Source: Epiperipatus broadwayi (lineage: Eukaryota > Onychophora > Udeonychophora > Euonychophora > Peripatidae). From it: 64,000 bases of DNA. A program made the translations under genes and the position numbers. How positions within the stretch are numbered: the first letter of the stretch is position 1; each line of letters begins with the position of its first letter. The notes under the pieces were generated by a model that was not told the origin of the DNA, searched no databases, and saw nothing but the letters and a program-made list of their open reading frames with translations. The stretch is from NCBI GenBank assembly GCA_028023455.1, contig JAQFVV010012394.1:32394885-32458884 (forward strand). The letters run 5' to 3'. This document shows, in pieces, positions 1-9,377 of this stretch.

Positions 1-933
1 TTGGTTAAGCACACGTGCATCTAGGCACACCCGAACTGATCCATTTCTTTTTCTTACAATCACAAGAGGATTGACATAGGCTGAAGGGCTTTTCTTGACA
101 ATATGCCATTCAATCATTTTATTGATTTGCTGCTGTACTTCTGCCTGGTATTGGTATGGAATGGGGTATGATCGCTGCTGGAATGGTGCTTCATTCCTGA
201 GTTTGATTCGATGGACGTATCCTCCAATAATACCTGGTATCTTTGAAAATATATCCTTGTACTGGATCATCAATTGATGTAATTGTTCTTTATAATCAAT
301 ATCCAAAATGTTAGAATCATCTAATTTAATTTTTATGTTCAATTCAACTGATGTATCGTGTATGACCATTAACTGATTCAATTGAACATCTATATTATCA
401 TAAAAATGACAAGAATCATTATTAAAGGCAAAAAGTTTGTTTTTAAAATCAATATTGCATTTATTTAAACTCATGAAGTCAGAACCAATGATAACTTCAT
501 GAATAAGATCAGGCATTATTAGGAAAACATGTCCAAATTCAGATTCACCAATTTTTACATTAAGCCAGGTTTGCTTATTCATAAGTTTTGCTTTTCTCCC
601 ATTTGCAAGCGTAACCTGAATTGGTTTTACAGGAAGCAAAGGTACAGATTTATTTGCATCCACAATTTTATCATAAACAATCGAGGACAATATTGATGCC
701 TGACTTCCAGAGTCTACCAAAGCATTAACAAGAACACCTTCAATATAAATTTTGACAATAGGACAACTATATAATATAGGAGGGTCCACAACCTCATAAG
801 GCTCCAACAGATCAATATTAAGGTCTATACTATTTACATATGCTTCTTCATTGTCTATATGGTTCCTCCCCAAGTTAGCAACAGGCACCCACAGCGAGGA
901 ACTTTTCCATGAGGCCCCCTCTAGTTTAATGTA
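1..933 (-). CDS. pol: LTR retrotransposon pol, 5' part: aspartic protease and start of reverse transcriptase (cut by window edge)
   Basis: A frame of 311 codons stays open from base 933 down to base 1 and continues outside the window. It opens after an in-frame stop at 936-934 and has no obvious ATG, as expected for a frame reached by frameshifting from gag. The protease shows the flap-family active-site motif LVDSGS (DSGS at 714-703) and the second conserved motif VIIGSDF near 498-475. A linker of about 90 residues leads to the Ty3/gypsy-like RT start: YPIP (about residue 254), then PLVIVRKRNGSV and CLDAR near the edge. These are the usual first RT blocks; the catalytic box would lie outside. 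The protease would release gag and pol products, and the RT would copy the element RNA. No stop or frameshift is seen, so this copy may be young. Placement in Ty3/gypsy rests on motif order and RT start; the exact clade is not determined. Confidence 0.93.
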
Positions 934-936
934 CTA
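919..936 (-). promoter_or_regulatory. Candidate -1 ribosomal frameshift site joining gag to pol
   Basis: In the gag frame the end reads ACA TTA AAC TAG. The pol frame is -1 to gag and is open from 933. The heptamer A-TTA-AAC lies immediately before the gag stop. It resembles the classic T-TTA-AAC slippery site but has A in first position, so the A-site codon re-pairs well (AAC to AAA) and the P-site codon less well. Two small hairpins can be drawn just downstream: GAGG/CCTC around 920-910, and GGAA/TTCC around 908-897. Reading on through the TAG in frame 0 meets another stop at about 855, so simple stop readthrough would not give pol. The frame relation is seen directly; use of this heptamer is inference. 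Confidence 0.6.
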
Positions 937-2885
937 CTTTTAACATTTGTCTTAATATCCTTTGTGTGAGGTGGTTTAATTCCACTAACAGAAGGTTGAT
1001 CTCTATCTTGGGTCTTATTAATTAGACTAGGTTGACCATTAACTCTATGATAAAATTTTGGTCGTTTATAACTACGACTCCTACTCTGGTATCTGTTATC
1101 ACGATAAGGACTTCTTATTGGAGCAACATTAACATTAGCAATGGAACAGTTATGAGAAGCTCTAGCCTCCTTTCCACCTCTATATCTGTTTTCCAGGTCA
1201 CATTCACTTGTCTCAAGTGCATCTAAGATCTCTGACACCTCATCAATTGTATACTTATCTGCAGCAATCAAAACTTGTTCAATCTGTCGAGGTAAGTTAT
1301 GTCTTAAGATCCTGACTATATGATGCTCAGATAATGGGAAAGCAGTTAAAGTTTTAAGTTTGACCGCCTGTCCACGAAAAAATTGAGTATAGCTACCTTT
1401 ATTAGCATTGTACTTTTCTCGAGTGATTTGATAACGCATGTTATCCTGACGATCTTCACCCCAGAAACTTGACATTATTAAATGTTTAAAATCTCCATAT
1501 GTTTGAGGACAATCAAACAAAGACTGCCACCAATCTTTTGCAGCAGCATAAAGATGGTTGCTGGAGATAGCCAGTTTTTCTCTTTCTGAAAATGCACATA
1601 AAGTAAACAATTCCTCCAAATTTTGAAGAAATTCTAGAGGGTTTTCCAAATACTCCCCTTTAAATGGCTTAATCTTTAGAAATTTAAGAGCTGTAGATCC
1701 ACCCATAGACATATCTGTGTTCTTGACATCATTGGCTACAGATTCAATTCCTAATGGTTTTTGGAGAATGGGAGTTGTGCGGATACCAGTAAAATTACCA
1801 TCTGATACAACTACTTCTTTAACAGAGGTCTCTGTCCCATCCACATAATACTTGGTGTTTTGACCAATGAAATTATCATTTTTCTCTTGAGCCTTTTGAA
1901 TTTCTAACATTTTTAGCTGAAGATTTTCAATCTTTGCCTCTAGTTTCTGTCCTTCTTTAAACTCATTTGACTCATTTGGCCACTCTTGACATTTATCCCT
2001 CATTTCCTTCCACTCTTTCTGCATCATTTCTAAATCTCCACTAAATTTAGCATTAGTCTTTTTTAATTCTTTATTTTCTACTTTAGACCTATTGATAGTT
2101 TCCTCCAAAATCTTTTTAATGCTACCCAATTCTGCTCTGCTCTCTGTTACAGATTCACTCATGGATTTAATTTTATCGATAGATTTAGCAGATTGAGACT
2201 CTACTTCTTGAACTTTATAGTTCATTTCACTAACTATTTGTGCCAACTGACTCCTTGAGTCTCCCATTGCCACATCAAGCACCTTCAGTTTAGTGTCCAC
2301 ATTCTCCTCGTGGGTTATAAACTTATTTCCAATTTCTTCTATCTGAACTTCTAAGTGCTTTTTATAATCGAAGAAATTAGCTTTAATTTCTTCTAATTTA
2401 ATATCGGACTCCCCTTTAGCTGCCTTACAACTATTCTCTAAGGATTGAAATTTTTGATTAAATTCCTCCACTGTTTTTACCCTAGCAGCTTCTATTTTTT
2501 CTTTCACAAATTCCTGAACTTCAGCCATTTTATTCTCAAAACTATCTAATTTTTCAGTCTGTTCATTCAATTTTTCAGTCTGTTCATTCAATTTTTCAGT
2601 CATCTCTTTTTGAGAAATAGACTGTTCATTCAATTTTTCAGTCATCTCTTTTTGAGACTCTAACATCTCTTTTTGGGAAAGAGATTGTTCATTCAATTTT
2701 TCAGACTGTTCATTCATTTTTAGAGACTGTTCATTCATTTTTAGAGACTGTTCATTCATTTTTAGAGACTGTTCATTCATTCCAATCTCTATGCGTTGAA
2801 GCATCAACATAAACCGTTGTTGGAAATCAAGATCAGGAACTTCTTGAGTTCTCTCAGGATAATTAAGTTCTTCAGAATCACTCAT
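921..2885 (-). CDS. gag: LTR retrotransposon gag with long heptad coiled coil (654 aa)
   Basis: Intact frame from ATG at 2885-2883 to TAG at 923-921. Residues 1-35 are a short N-terminus. Residues 36 to about 120 are heptads of the type MNEQSLK / LNEQTEK / QKEMTEK, followed by charged, predicted helical sequence to about residue 330, so the N-terminal half looks like an extended coiled coil. Residues about 399-563 form a retrotransposon-gag capsid-like domain: FKGE..ENPLEFL, a KDWW motif, a SSFWGEDRQDNMR segment and a REKYN..KGSYTQFF segment. The last 90 residues are basic and rich in Arg/Ser/Tyr, and I see no CCHC zinc knuckle; the basic tail may bind RNA instead. Gag would assemble the particle that packages the element RNA. 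It lies directly upstream of pol and overlaps it by 13 nt. The family resembles gag proteins of arthropod Ty3/gypsy elements from memory; no search was run. Confidence 0.9.
   Translation of the reverse strand: MSDSEELNYPERTQEVPDLDFQQRFMLMLQRIEIGMNEQSLKMNEQSLKMNEQSLKMNEQSEKLNEQSLSQKEMLESQKEMTEKLNEQSISQKEMTEKLNEQTEKLNEQTEKLDSFENKMAEVQEFVKEKIEAARVKTVEEFNQKFQSLENSCKAAKGESDIKLEEIKANFFDYKKHLEVQIEEIGNKFITHEENVDTKLKVLDVAMGDSRSQLAQIVSEMNYKVQEVESQSAKSIDKIKSMSESVTESRAELGSIKKILEETINRSKVENKELKKTNAKFSGDLEMMQKEWKEMRDKCQEWPNESNEFKEGQKLEAKIENLQLKMLEIQKAQEKNDNFIGQNTKYYVDGTETSVKEVVVSDGNFTGIRTTPILQKPLGIESVANDVKNTDMSMGGSTALKFLKIKPFKGEYLENPLEFLQNLEELFTLCAFSEREKLAISSNHLYAAAKDWWQSLFDCPQTYGDFKHLIMSSFWGEDRQDNMRYQITREKYNANKGSYTQFFRGQAVKLKTLTAFPLSEHHIVRILRHNLPRQIEQVLIAADKYTIDEVSEILDALETSECDLENRYRGGKEARASHNCSIANVNVAPIRSPYRDNRYQSRSRSYKRPKFYHRVNGQPSLINKTQDRDQPSVSGIKPPHTKDIKTNVKSSTLN
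2550..2780 (-). repeat. 21-bp in-frame minisatellite coding the gag heptads
   Basis: Near-identical 21-base units (coding MNEQSLK on the minus strand) stand in tandem at about 2700-2780, with diverged and 42-bp compound versions down to about 2550. The period equals seven codons, so changes in copy number lengthen or shorten the coiled coil without breaking the frame. Confidence 0.9.
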
Positions 2886-3446
2886 TTTGAGTATTTTATA
2901 ACAACTATTTCAATATTTTGTGAAACCAAACTTTTACTTTCCTAAAATATGTGTTTTAATAACAATGATCAATTAAAATCTTGTTCAAGCCGACCAACCA
3001 CTAAATCCTCACCACCAATAATCTATCCCAGATGGTATATATCACATTCACACTAAAATAATCTGAACCCCCACTTTAAATATTTGCAGTATTATAACAA
3101 CTACTTTATAAACCCTTGATAATTTCAACTTCTCCCAATTCAATCATAAATATTGGTATATCTTGGAATACGATTGCTATTGTCATCAGAAATCTATATA
3201 AGTAACTTGGAGAAATATATAGCAATAAAACATACAATATTTTATCACCATGATAGAGCATTTGTCACATGATAATATTCCTGTAATATGGGAAATTAAA
3301 ATTGTAATCAACAATCATTAATTAATTCAGTTCACACATTACCATATTGTACTCTGCAACAATCAATTAATCAAGTCGCATGTTTATAAAGTGCTAAAAA
3401 CTGTAATTGCACACTTATAATGACTGTATAACCTCAACATATCGGG
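2886..3446 (-). other. Leader between primer-binding site and gag
   Basis: About 560 bases of AT-rich sequence with no long open frame lie between the presumed primer-binding site and the gag ATG. This is a normal place for the untranslated leader and packaging signal of a LTR element. I see no recognisable packaging motif. Confidence 0.5.
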
Positions 3447-3700
3447 CCGTACACGTTGTGGCGCCAAAATTGTAACCATTCGATTGCCCCCTCAACTACC
3501 TATCATGCCGAACACGTTACATGCACTAAAAATTGTAACCGTTAATTGTGTGGTCCCAACTACATAATATCACCAAAACATAAGTGCGTTAAGAATCGTA
3601 ACTTCCATCACTGATCAATTCCCGTTGCACATTGTCAGCTATTAAAAGCTGTATCCAAAAGCATATCATGCTATCTATTTTATGCACCAAAGACCACAAT
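3380..3700. repeat. Degenerate tandem copies of the LTR-end / primer-site motif, period about 63 bp
   Basis: The word attgtaacc with its flanking acacgtt...gcactaaaa context recurs with its core at 3401, 3470, 3533, 3596 and 3649; two of the steps are exactly 63 bases. The 3510-3540 copy matches the 3447-3480 copy best. They look like a diverged tandem duplication spanning the LTR edge. Confidence 0.6.
3447..3466 (-). other. Primer-binding site of the LTR retrotransposon
   Basis: On the minus strand the sequence reads GGTTACA, then ATTT, then TGGCGCC followed by ACAACGTGTACGG. TGGCGCC next to a TTACA-ending LTR is the usual layout of many Ty3/gypsy and retroviral elements, where a tRNA ending in GGCGCCA primes minus-strand synthesis. 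It lies upstream of gag in the right orientation. Only the first 7-8 bases match the commonly used lysine-tRNA site, so the tRNA is not assigned. Confidence 0.6.
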
Positions 3701-3920
3701 CAACATCTGGAGCAACTTACCACAGACCAAACTAATGATCTAACATAAACTTTTTATGATTTAATTTGATCGCAGCCAGGGTGTACCGCGAAGAACTACC
3801 ATAGTAGTATGATAAAATACATTAAACAAATTATAAGTGTAATGTTATTATTTTTCAAACCTTAATTTGCGATTTTTATTGTATGAGACCCGATGGCCGA
3901 CCATGTACAAGATGGCATAA
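3471..3920 (-). other. Probable 5' LTR (outer edge not resolved)
   Basis: Sequence upstream of the presumed primer-binding site in element orientation should be the 5' LTR, ending in TTACA at 3475-3471. The partner LTR lies outside the window, so the outer end cannot be set. Short GC-richer islands at 3775-3805 and 3885-3915 stand out from the AT-rich background and could be LTR sequence. Confidence 0.4.
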
Positions 3921-4921
3921 TTTGTGGAATTACATAAGATTATGAAATTTTAAACCATCTATATGATTTCTAATACAAATGCTAGTCCAGGTAAAGCTTT
4001 GCAATAAATAAACATAAATACTTGGGTTCTTTTTTTATAGTTTACTATATTACTGAGACTCTTATTATACTGACAAATGACAATTTAAAAACGTTAAGTA
4101 AATATATTCAATCATGTCATTATTTGGTAAATCTGTTTACAAGTTTAATAATTAATTTATATTGTATACTAGAATCAACTACGCAAAGCCAAAATGATGG
4201 AAAAGGTAAATGGGATTTTATTGTACCTTACACATCATAAACTACCAAAGACGAAAAGCATCCAAATGTTTTCTCAAAAAATATCAATAAACTCTTATAT
4301 CATGTTGACGATAGTATGTACTTCAATGTATGCTCTATCCAAGGTTTATGATTTCTGATTTTACGAATGACACATAGCAACGGCACAGTAAGTTTAATTA
4401 TAAATCAACGTTTATTTACAAATTTATGAATAATAAGTAATTAATTCCAATGTTATAATTAAAGACATAAATAAACAAATAAAATAAATAAATTATAATT
4501 CCATCGACTTTCTTCAATAACATATCATAGGTACAGTTTTTAAAAACCTAATCATACCTTATATTTCAATTTGATATAATGAATATTGAGGAAATTATAC
4601 TAAATTCAGCATCAACTCATGAAATATTTAACGTCATTTCCAGATTCAATAAATCCATACCGTAAACTTATAATAATATAATAAATAATATTATATCTGT
4701 AGGATTTAGCTATAATGCAATCATTAAATAAAGTGAAAATTTAAACTTACATTCCGGTAAATAATAATCAACCAACAGTTAATTATTATGAAGTAACTTG
4801 AATAGAATGTCCTGCTACAATTTGATGATCTAACTTATAAATTATACTTACAAATGAAAGAAGATGATTTAGCAGATTAACTAAAATACTTTGCCCAACT
4901 TATATCTATGAAGTAAAACAT
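3921..4921. other. AT-rich stretch without recognisable gene
   Basis: Both strands are broken by frequent stops. An open frame of 72 codons at 4022-4240 has no family features I recognise and lies in low-complexity AT sequence, so it is not called a gene. Confidence 0.6.
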
Positions 4922-5109
4922 ATTCCTGTGGATGCATTCATCTACACGTAGGAATTAAATAACACTAAACGTTTTGTGGATTTATACACCATCATAAAGC
5001 AATAAGTACAAGTACACCATTCCGCGGATTAACCACCAGCGCAGGAATGAGTGTAAAATACAAAAAATGGCAATTTAAGTAATCTGCGGATTAACCACCA
5101 GCACAGATT
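4922..5109. repeat. Series of three similar hairpins, two with the same loop and covarying stems
   Basis: Three foldable units lie at 4922-4955, 5018-5049 and 5081-5109. The second and third share a loop (GGATTAACCACCAG) while the stems differ in a compensating way: ATTCC pairs with GGAAT in one, AATCTG with CAGATT in the other. The first unit has the same ATTCC/GGAAT stem and a different loop. Repeated units of a transposon end or a structured RNA are both possible. Confidence 0.6.
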
Positions 5110-5544
5110 AATGCCCTTTAACATTATAAAACAACATTACTATTTACTTCACATTAAAGTGCAAAATCATCCTCCTCAGTTATTCTGACCATTCAGAAAA
5201 ACACTAACACTTTAGCAAATGTGGGTTCTTGCATAATAAAATGTTACACTAATCAGGACAACTAATGTACTAACTTATCTTGCTTAAAATAAAACATATG
5301 TAATATAGTATAAGTAATATTAGTATAGGAATATAAATCTGGAAAGACTCACAAAATACCTCATAAAGATTGATACATCTCATGAATTCATTTAGTACTT
5401 TTCAAGCTTTTTCGCAAGCGCTATTCTCTTGAATAAATATTTTATTCAACCCCTATTAATTTAAACTTAATAAAATATAACTTATGAACTTCACATGCAA
5501 GTTCATATAACGATAAAATTAAAGTAATGCATTATTCATCAAAT
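5110..5544. other. AT-rich stretch, nothing recognised
   Basis: No open frame of interest and no repeat beyond a small hairpin (TTCTGA / TCAGAA) near 5185-5205. Confidence 0.5.
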
Positions 5545-5730
5545 ACATAAAATTTAACAGGTGTGTGTATGATATAAATTAAATGTATAGCATTTTATAG
5601 TTCAATACATGAATTATAGCAGGTGTGTGTATCACAAATTGGATTGTATAGCATTTTATAATTCAATACATGAATTTTAGCAGGTGTGTGTATCACCAAT
5701 TGGATTGTATAGCATTTTATAACTCCAAAT
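5545..5730. repeat. Tandem repeat, about 62 bp x 3
   Basis: Three head-to-tail units begin with the word caggtgtgtgtat at 5558, 5620 and 5681 and share the body ttgtatagcattttata. The spacing is 62 and 61 bases. The units are AT-rich with a (GT)4 motif. An open frame on the minus strand across them only reflects the repeat. Confidence 0.9.
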
Positions 5731-7214
5731 ATGATCCGTGGAATCCATGTACGATGTGTCAAACAATAAATATACGAAGTAATAGCTATAACTATAGTTG
5801 AATTCCATACATGCAATTTTATCCATTTGTATTAGTTATTATAATCACTATTAGATTAACGATTTTACGTGGCTACATAAACATGAAACAATTTCAAAAC
5901 ATGACACGCAGAATTTAAATGAAAATGTTTTTCATAAGTTATTAATCTCTACATTTCTCTATTAAAAATGTTCCAAGTTTATCACATCCATGCTAATATT
6001 TATTTATCCACGCTTAAATCTAGGAATACTAATTATAGCAATTAATTTAATCATTCCAAACTGACGATAAAATTAGAAAATAGCTTTGATTAATTATTTG
6101 AAGACTGTTTATTATCCAAATGTTAAACAAATTAACTAGCAAATATATTACTGGCATTGTAAAGTTAAATATCAATCAATACTATATTTTTATTAGAATT
6201 AGAAACGGAAATATTAAACTATGTTGATAACTTTAACATTTTACTTTAACTTAAACTTCTTCTTTTTTAAAAAGCAAATTTTCATATTCATAAAACTTCT
6301 GTAATTAAAATACTTATTTAATTTTTCCAAATTGTAGAATAATAAACATTTTAAAACATACCAAACTCTTGCAATTAATTCTTTTAAACTGGGAAGCTCC
6401 GACATTTTAAAAATGTAATATTGGAAAATTTTTACCGGTGATTTGATCCACTTGGCCAGCCGACTTGAACAGACTTTTAAATTTAGCAATTCATCTTATA
6501 ATTAAATACCACTAGGTTATTTTTACGTTTATAGCAAACTTTGTGGTAATCCGTTTACTTGTTAACTATTTTAAAATAAGCTTATCAAATTTACACCATT
6601 TGCCTTTACCATTTTCTTTTCTTTCTCCCTCCAAAAGCAAACTATCAGACGATCTTCTCTTAAATTCGCGCTCTTTCCTTTTTTTTACATTGAGACGCAT
6701 ACGTAATTATTGTATTTATTTTTAATAATTAATTTTAATTGAACAAATGGTTTTTTAATTCAATGGAAATAATAATTTAAGATCATTTTAAACAAATAAA
6801 AATAAAATATTATTTTTAATAATATTTTACCAAATTTTAAGGTGTTGTCAAATTTTTAAAAAGTTAAACATTTTGATATGAGTTAGTATATGGGAAGAAG
6901 CAAATTTAAATTTATTAAAATAATATAAGAGAGTAATCTGTTCAAAGTGCAAATCAAGCCAATCAAATCACCAAAAGAAGAAAGAGAAATTTTTATACTA
7001 GTTACATCAATTATTATATTTTATACTAAAATATATGGTTACAATATATATGCAAGGGCTACTATAAATAGATAAAGCAAGAAGTCTTGCTAGAAGAATA
7101 TTAACAAGTGACTATGAATGGATTGTTCACCAATAAACTTTCTCCAGCATGATAAGATTGTCCTTTAGACTATGAAACTGCAGTGTTCTTTTTCTTAGTT
7201 GCATATAATTTTTA
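5731..7214. other. AT-rich stretch without recognisable gene
   Basis: Two short open frames (6241-6489 minus, 6543-6725 plus) lie in lysine/phenylalanine-rich low-complexity sequence and show no domain. No repeat structure was recognised. Confidence 0.55.
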
Positions 7215-7400
7215 ATAAATAATATTTTTCTATTGTAATTTTTACTACACCACTCTCGCACAATGTAAGGACTGGTTTCTATCCACTTTTAACACCTTGT
7301 AAAGTGGTGTGATCATATATAATCAAACATGCAAAATAAATGTATCATCCTCAACACATTTTATGCTGAACCAGCACTCATCAGTTGGCTTAGATCACAT
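7215..7400 (-). repeat. Interspersed repeat, family B (minus copy)
   Basis: Contains the family words actacaccactctcgcacaa, aaggactggtttctatccac, taacaccttg and gctgaaccagcactcatcag. The same words occur, reverse-complemented, at 40.5-40.7 and 41.6-41.9 kb and partly at 51.3 and 61.6 kb. Family B is dispersed and non-coding, probably a SINE or MITE; I do not know its name. Confidence 0.75.
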
Positions 7401-7487
7401 TCACTTATATCTTTATCAATGATGTTTTATATAGATATGGGAAATTACTACAGTTTAATTTATGTTTTAAACTTACTGCTCTTACGA

Positions 7488-7569
7488 CTTTGACATAAAC
7501 CACTTGATGGAAGTATTTCACAGAGTCACAACTTTAACATAAACCATTTGATGGAAGTATTTCACAGAG
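7488..7569. repeat. Direct duplication of a 38-bp word
   Basis: Two copies of a word reading tttgacataaaccacttgat and onward to cagag, starting 43 bases apart, lie just outside the fold-back element that follows. Confidence 0.85.
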
Positions 7570-8003
7570 GCAAAACTCTCCATACAGTAGCACCACTCTG
7601 TGCAAGTCAAAGTAATCAATGGATGCAGGTTTTTGCATAAAATCCCTATCTAGTGTCTACTTGTCCAATATCCATAGACTAGTCTTTAACCTGTGGTTTT
7701 CATCAGTGAGAAGCCTTGGATCACAGAGCACTTCACCTAGATCTTAGGATTTAATGCATCCCACCAGCAACCACCTTTTACTTTTTTAGCTAATTATAAA
7801 GCTTTGAGTCCAAAATGAAAACACAATGATGTTTTCAAGCTAAGCTCATTAAGTTTCTCACTGATGAAAGCCTTAAGCTAGAAACTAGTTTGGGGATACT
7901 GGATGAATAGACATTAGATAGGGATTTTATGCACAAACCTTCCTGCATCCATTGATTTCTCTGACTTGTACTGAGTGGCACTATTGTTTTTGCATCTGTG
8001 AGA
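7568..8003. mobile_element. Fold-back element, family A (inverted arms of about 150 bp)
   Basis: The left arm (about 7568-7725) begins gcaaaactctccatacag and includes gcataaaatccctatctag. The right arm (about 7850-8003) is its reverse complement with a small deletion near the outer end. The 120-base middle is unique. Other copies or pieces are at 24.2, 43.6, 47.0, 52.25, 55.3-55.7 and 59.7 kb, so this is a mobile, non-autonomous palindromic element. Each arm carries a CTGATGA..GAAAC-like module (see findings). An open frame on the minus strand at 7835-8020 is a by-product of the arm. Confidence 0.85.
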
Positions 8004-8059
8004 AACAGATGTGTAAGCATAAAGAATGGAGTTCATGTGATGTTTAACTGAAGTACATT

Positions 8060-8155
8060 AATAATATTTATTAGTCATTCATTAAACTAGAGATTATTTA
8101 CTTAAGGAATAAAATTTCTGTAGCGTAATATTCACTACACCTCTCTCACAGATAA
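8060..8155 (+). repeat. Family B fragment
   Basis: Carries tattagtcattcattaaact, agagattat and the word actacacctctctcac, matching the left arm of the 41.37-41.56 kb copy. Confidence 0.7.
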
Positions 8156-9377
8156 TTTTTTAACTAAAATATCAGTTAGTAAAATTCTCTGGAGGGTTGT
8201 GAAAAAAAGAAGCTGTAGATCAAAAAAAGGGAATTAAACTTGACGAGTCGGTTATTCGGCAGTGGATCAATAATAAATAATTAAAATGGATGAAGATGAT
8301 GTCTGATAATATTTTTGTGGATGCTGGCATTATACTTTGTGTTTATTTATTAAAATAAATCTTTTATGTAATGATAAAATGAAATTTTCTTTAATAATAT
8401 ATTTTTGAATTTATTTTCATATTGAAATTGTGTTTACATAAACGTTTTTTTTCTTCTTTTCTTCAATAATACATGTAATATAATATTAAAATAAATTAAA
8501 AAAAGAAAACAAAGGAAGTTTGAAATTTTAGAGTAGCAACCAATATTTATAAATATGCTTATAATAATTAACTAGATTTACATAACACTTACGTTAATGA
8601 GTTATAATATTTATTAATAAAGTTTATTGAGTTTATTTATTTTAATAAAATATTGTAATGCCGCTTTGTTTTAAGAAAAATAATTATTAATTACGCGTAA
8701 CTTATAATATAAATTAATATTTAGTCACACACTTAGATATAATTATGTAATAAATGGGTGGATAATCATTGTATATCTACGTATGTACTATAAAACGAAG
8801 CTACAATTTACGTCACACACGTCAACATGCCTTTTAAATGTAAGGTCAGCAAAGAGATTCGTGTGATGTAAATTATAGATTAGAATTTATACTACGCTGA
8901 ATGAAAAAGTAAATCAGTCATTTATTAAGTTCAGGATGTCTGTCTGTGTGTGTGTGTGTGTGTGTGTGTATTCAAATATAATCTCGTAATATTTTATCTA
9001 TAAAATTTACAATATTAGTTAATATTCCTTTTTTTTTTAAAACAACAACAACAACGATATATATTTGAAATGGTATTCCAGAACAATAATTTAAATTGAA
9101 AGCTGGATTGTAGCTGATAATCAGAGAAGAGATAAACTTGCAGTAAATTATATCTTCTAAAGCAGCCACAATCCACTCGCAAACATGTATTGTCACTACA
9201 AATCCTTGGGAAAAAAGAAATAATAAATCTGAAGTGTGTTTGCGTTAATTATACAAACCAACATGTGAAGCACACATACGCTTACGTATTGAACATGTTA
9301 ATTTGTTTATTTATTTGATATTTTGAGACACTAACTTTTTCTGTAGATAAGTTTTTCTTTATGAAGTAATTCAACAC
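8156..9377. other. AT-rich stretch with one GT microsatellite
   Basis: No gene recognised. The plus strand is (GT)n at 8943-8969. An open frame on the minus strand at 8972-9196 has no recognisable domain. Confidence 0.6.
8943..8969. repeat. (GT)n microsatellite
   Basis: About 13 uninterrupted GT units. Confidence 0.98.

Noticed and set aside
2886-5900. Whole 2.9-5.8 kb region as one giant LTR
   Set aside because: The presumed primer-binding site at 3.45 kb sets the inner edge, and nothing visible fixes the outer edge beyond about 3.9 kb.
7835-8020. Minus-strand frame inside the fold-back element as an element-coded protein
   Set aside because: Not conserved in the 55.3 kb copy in the same frame, and it simply follows the inverted arm.
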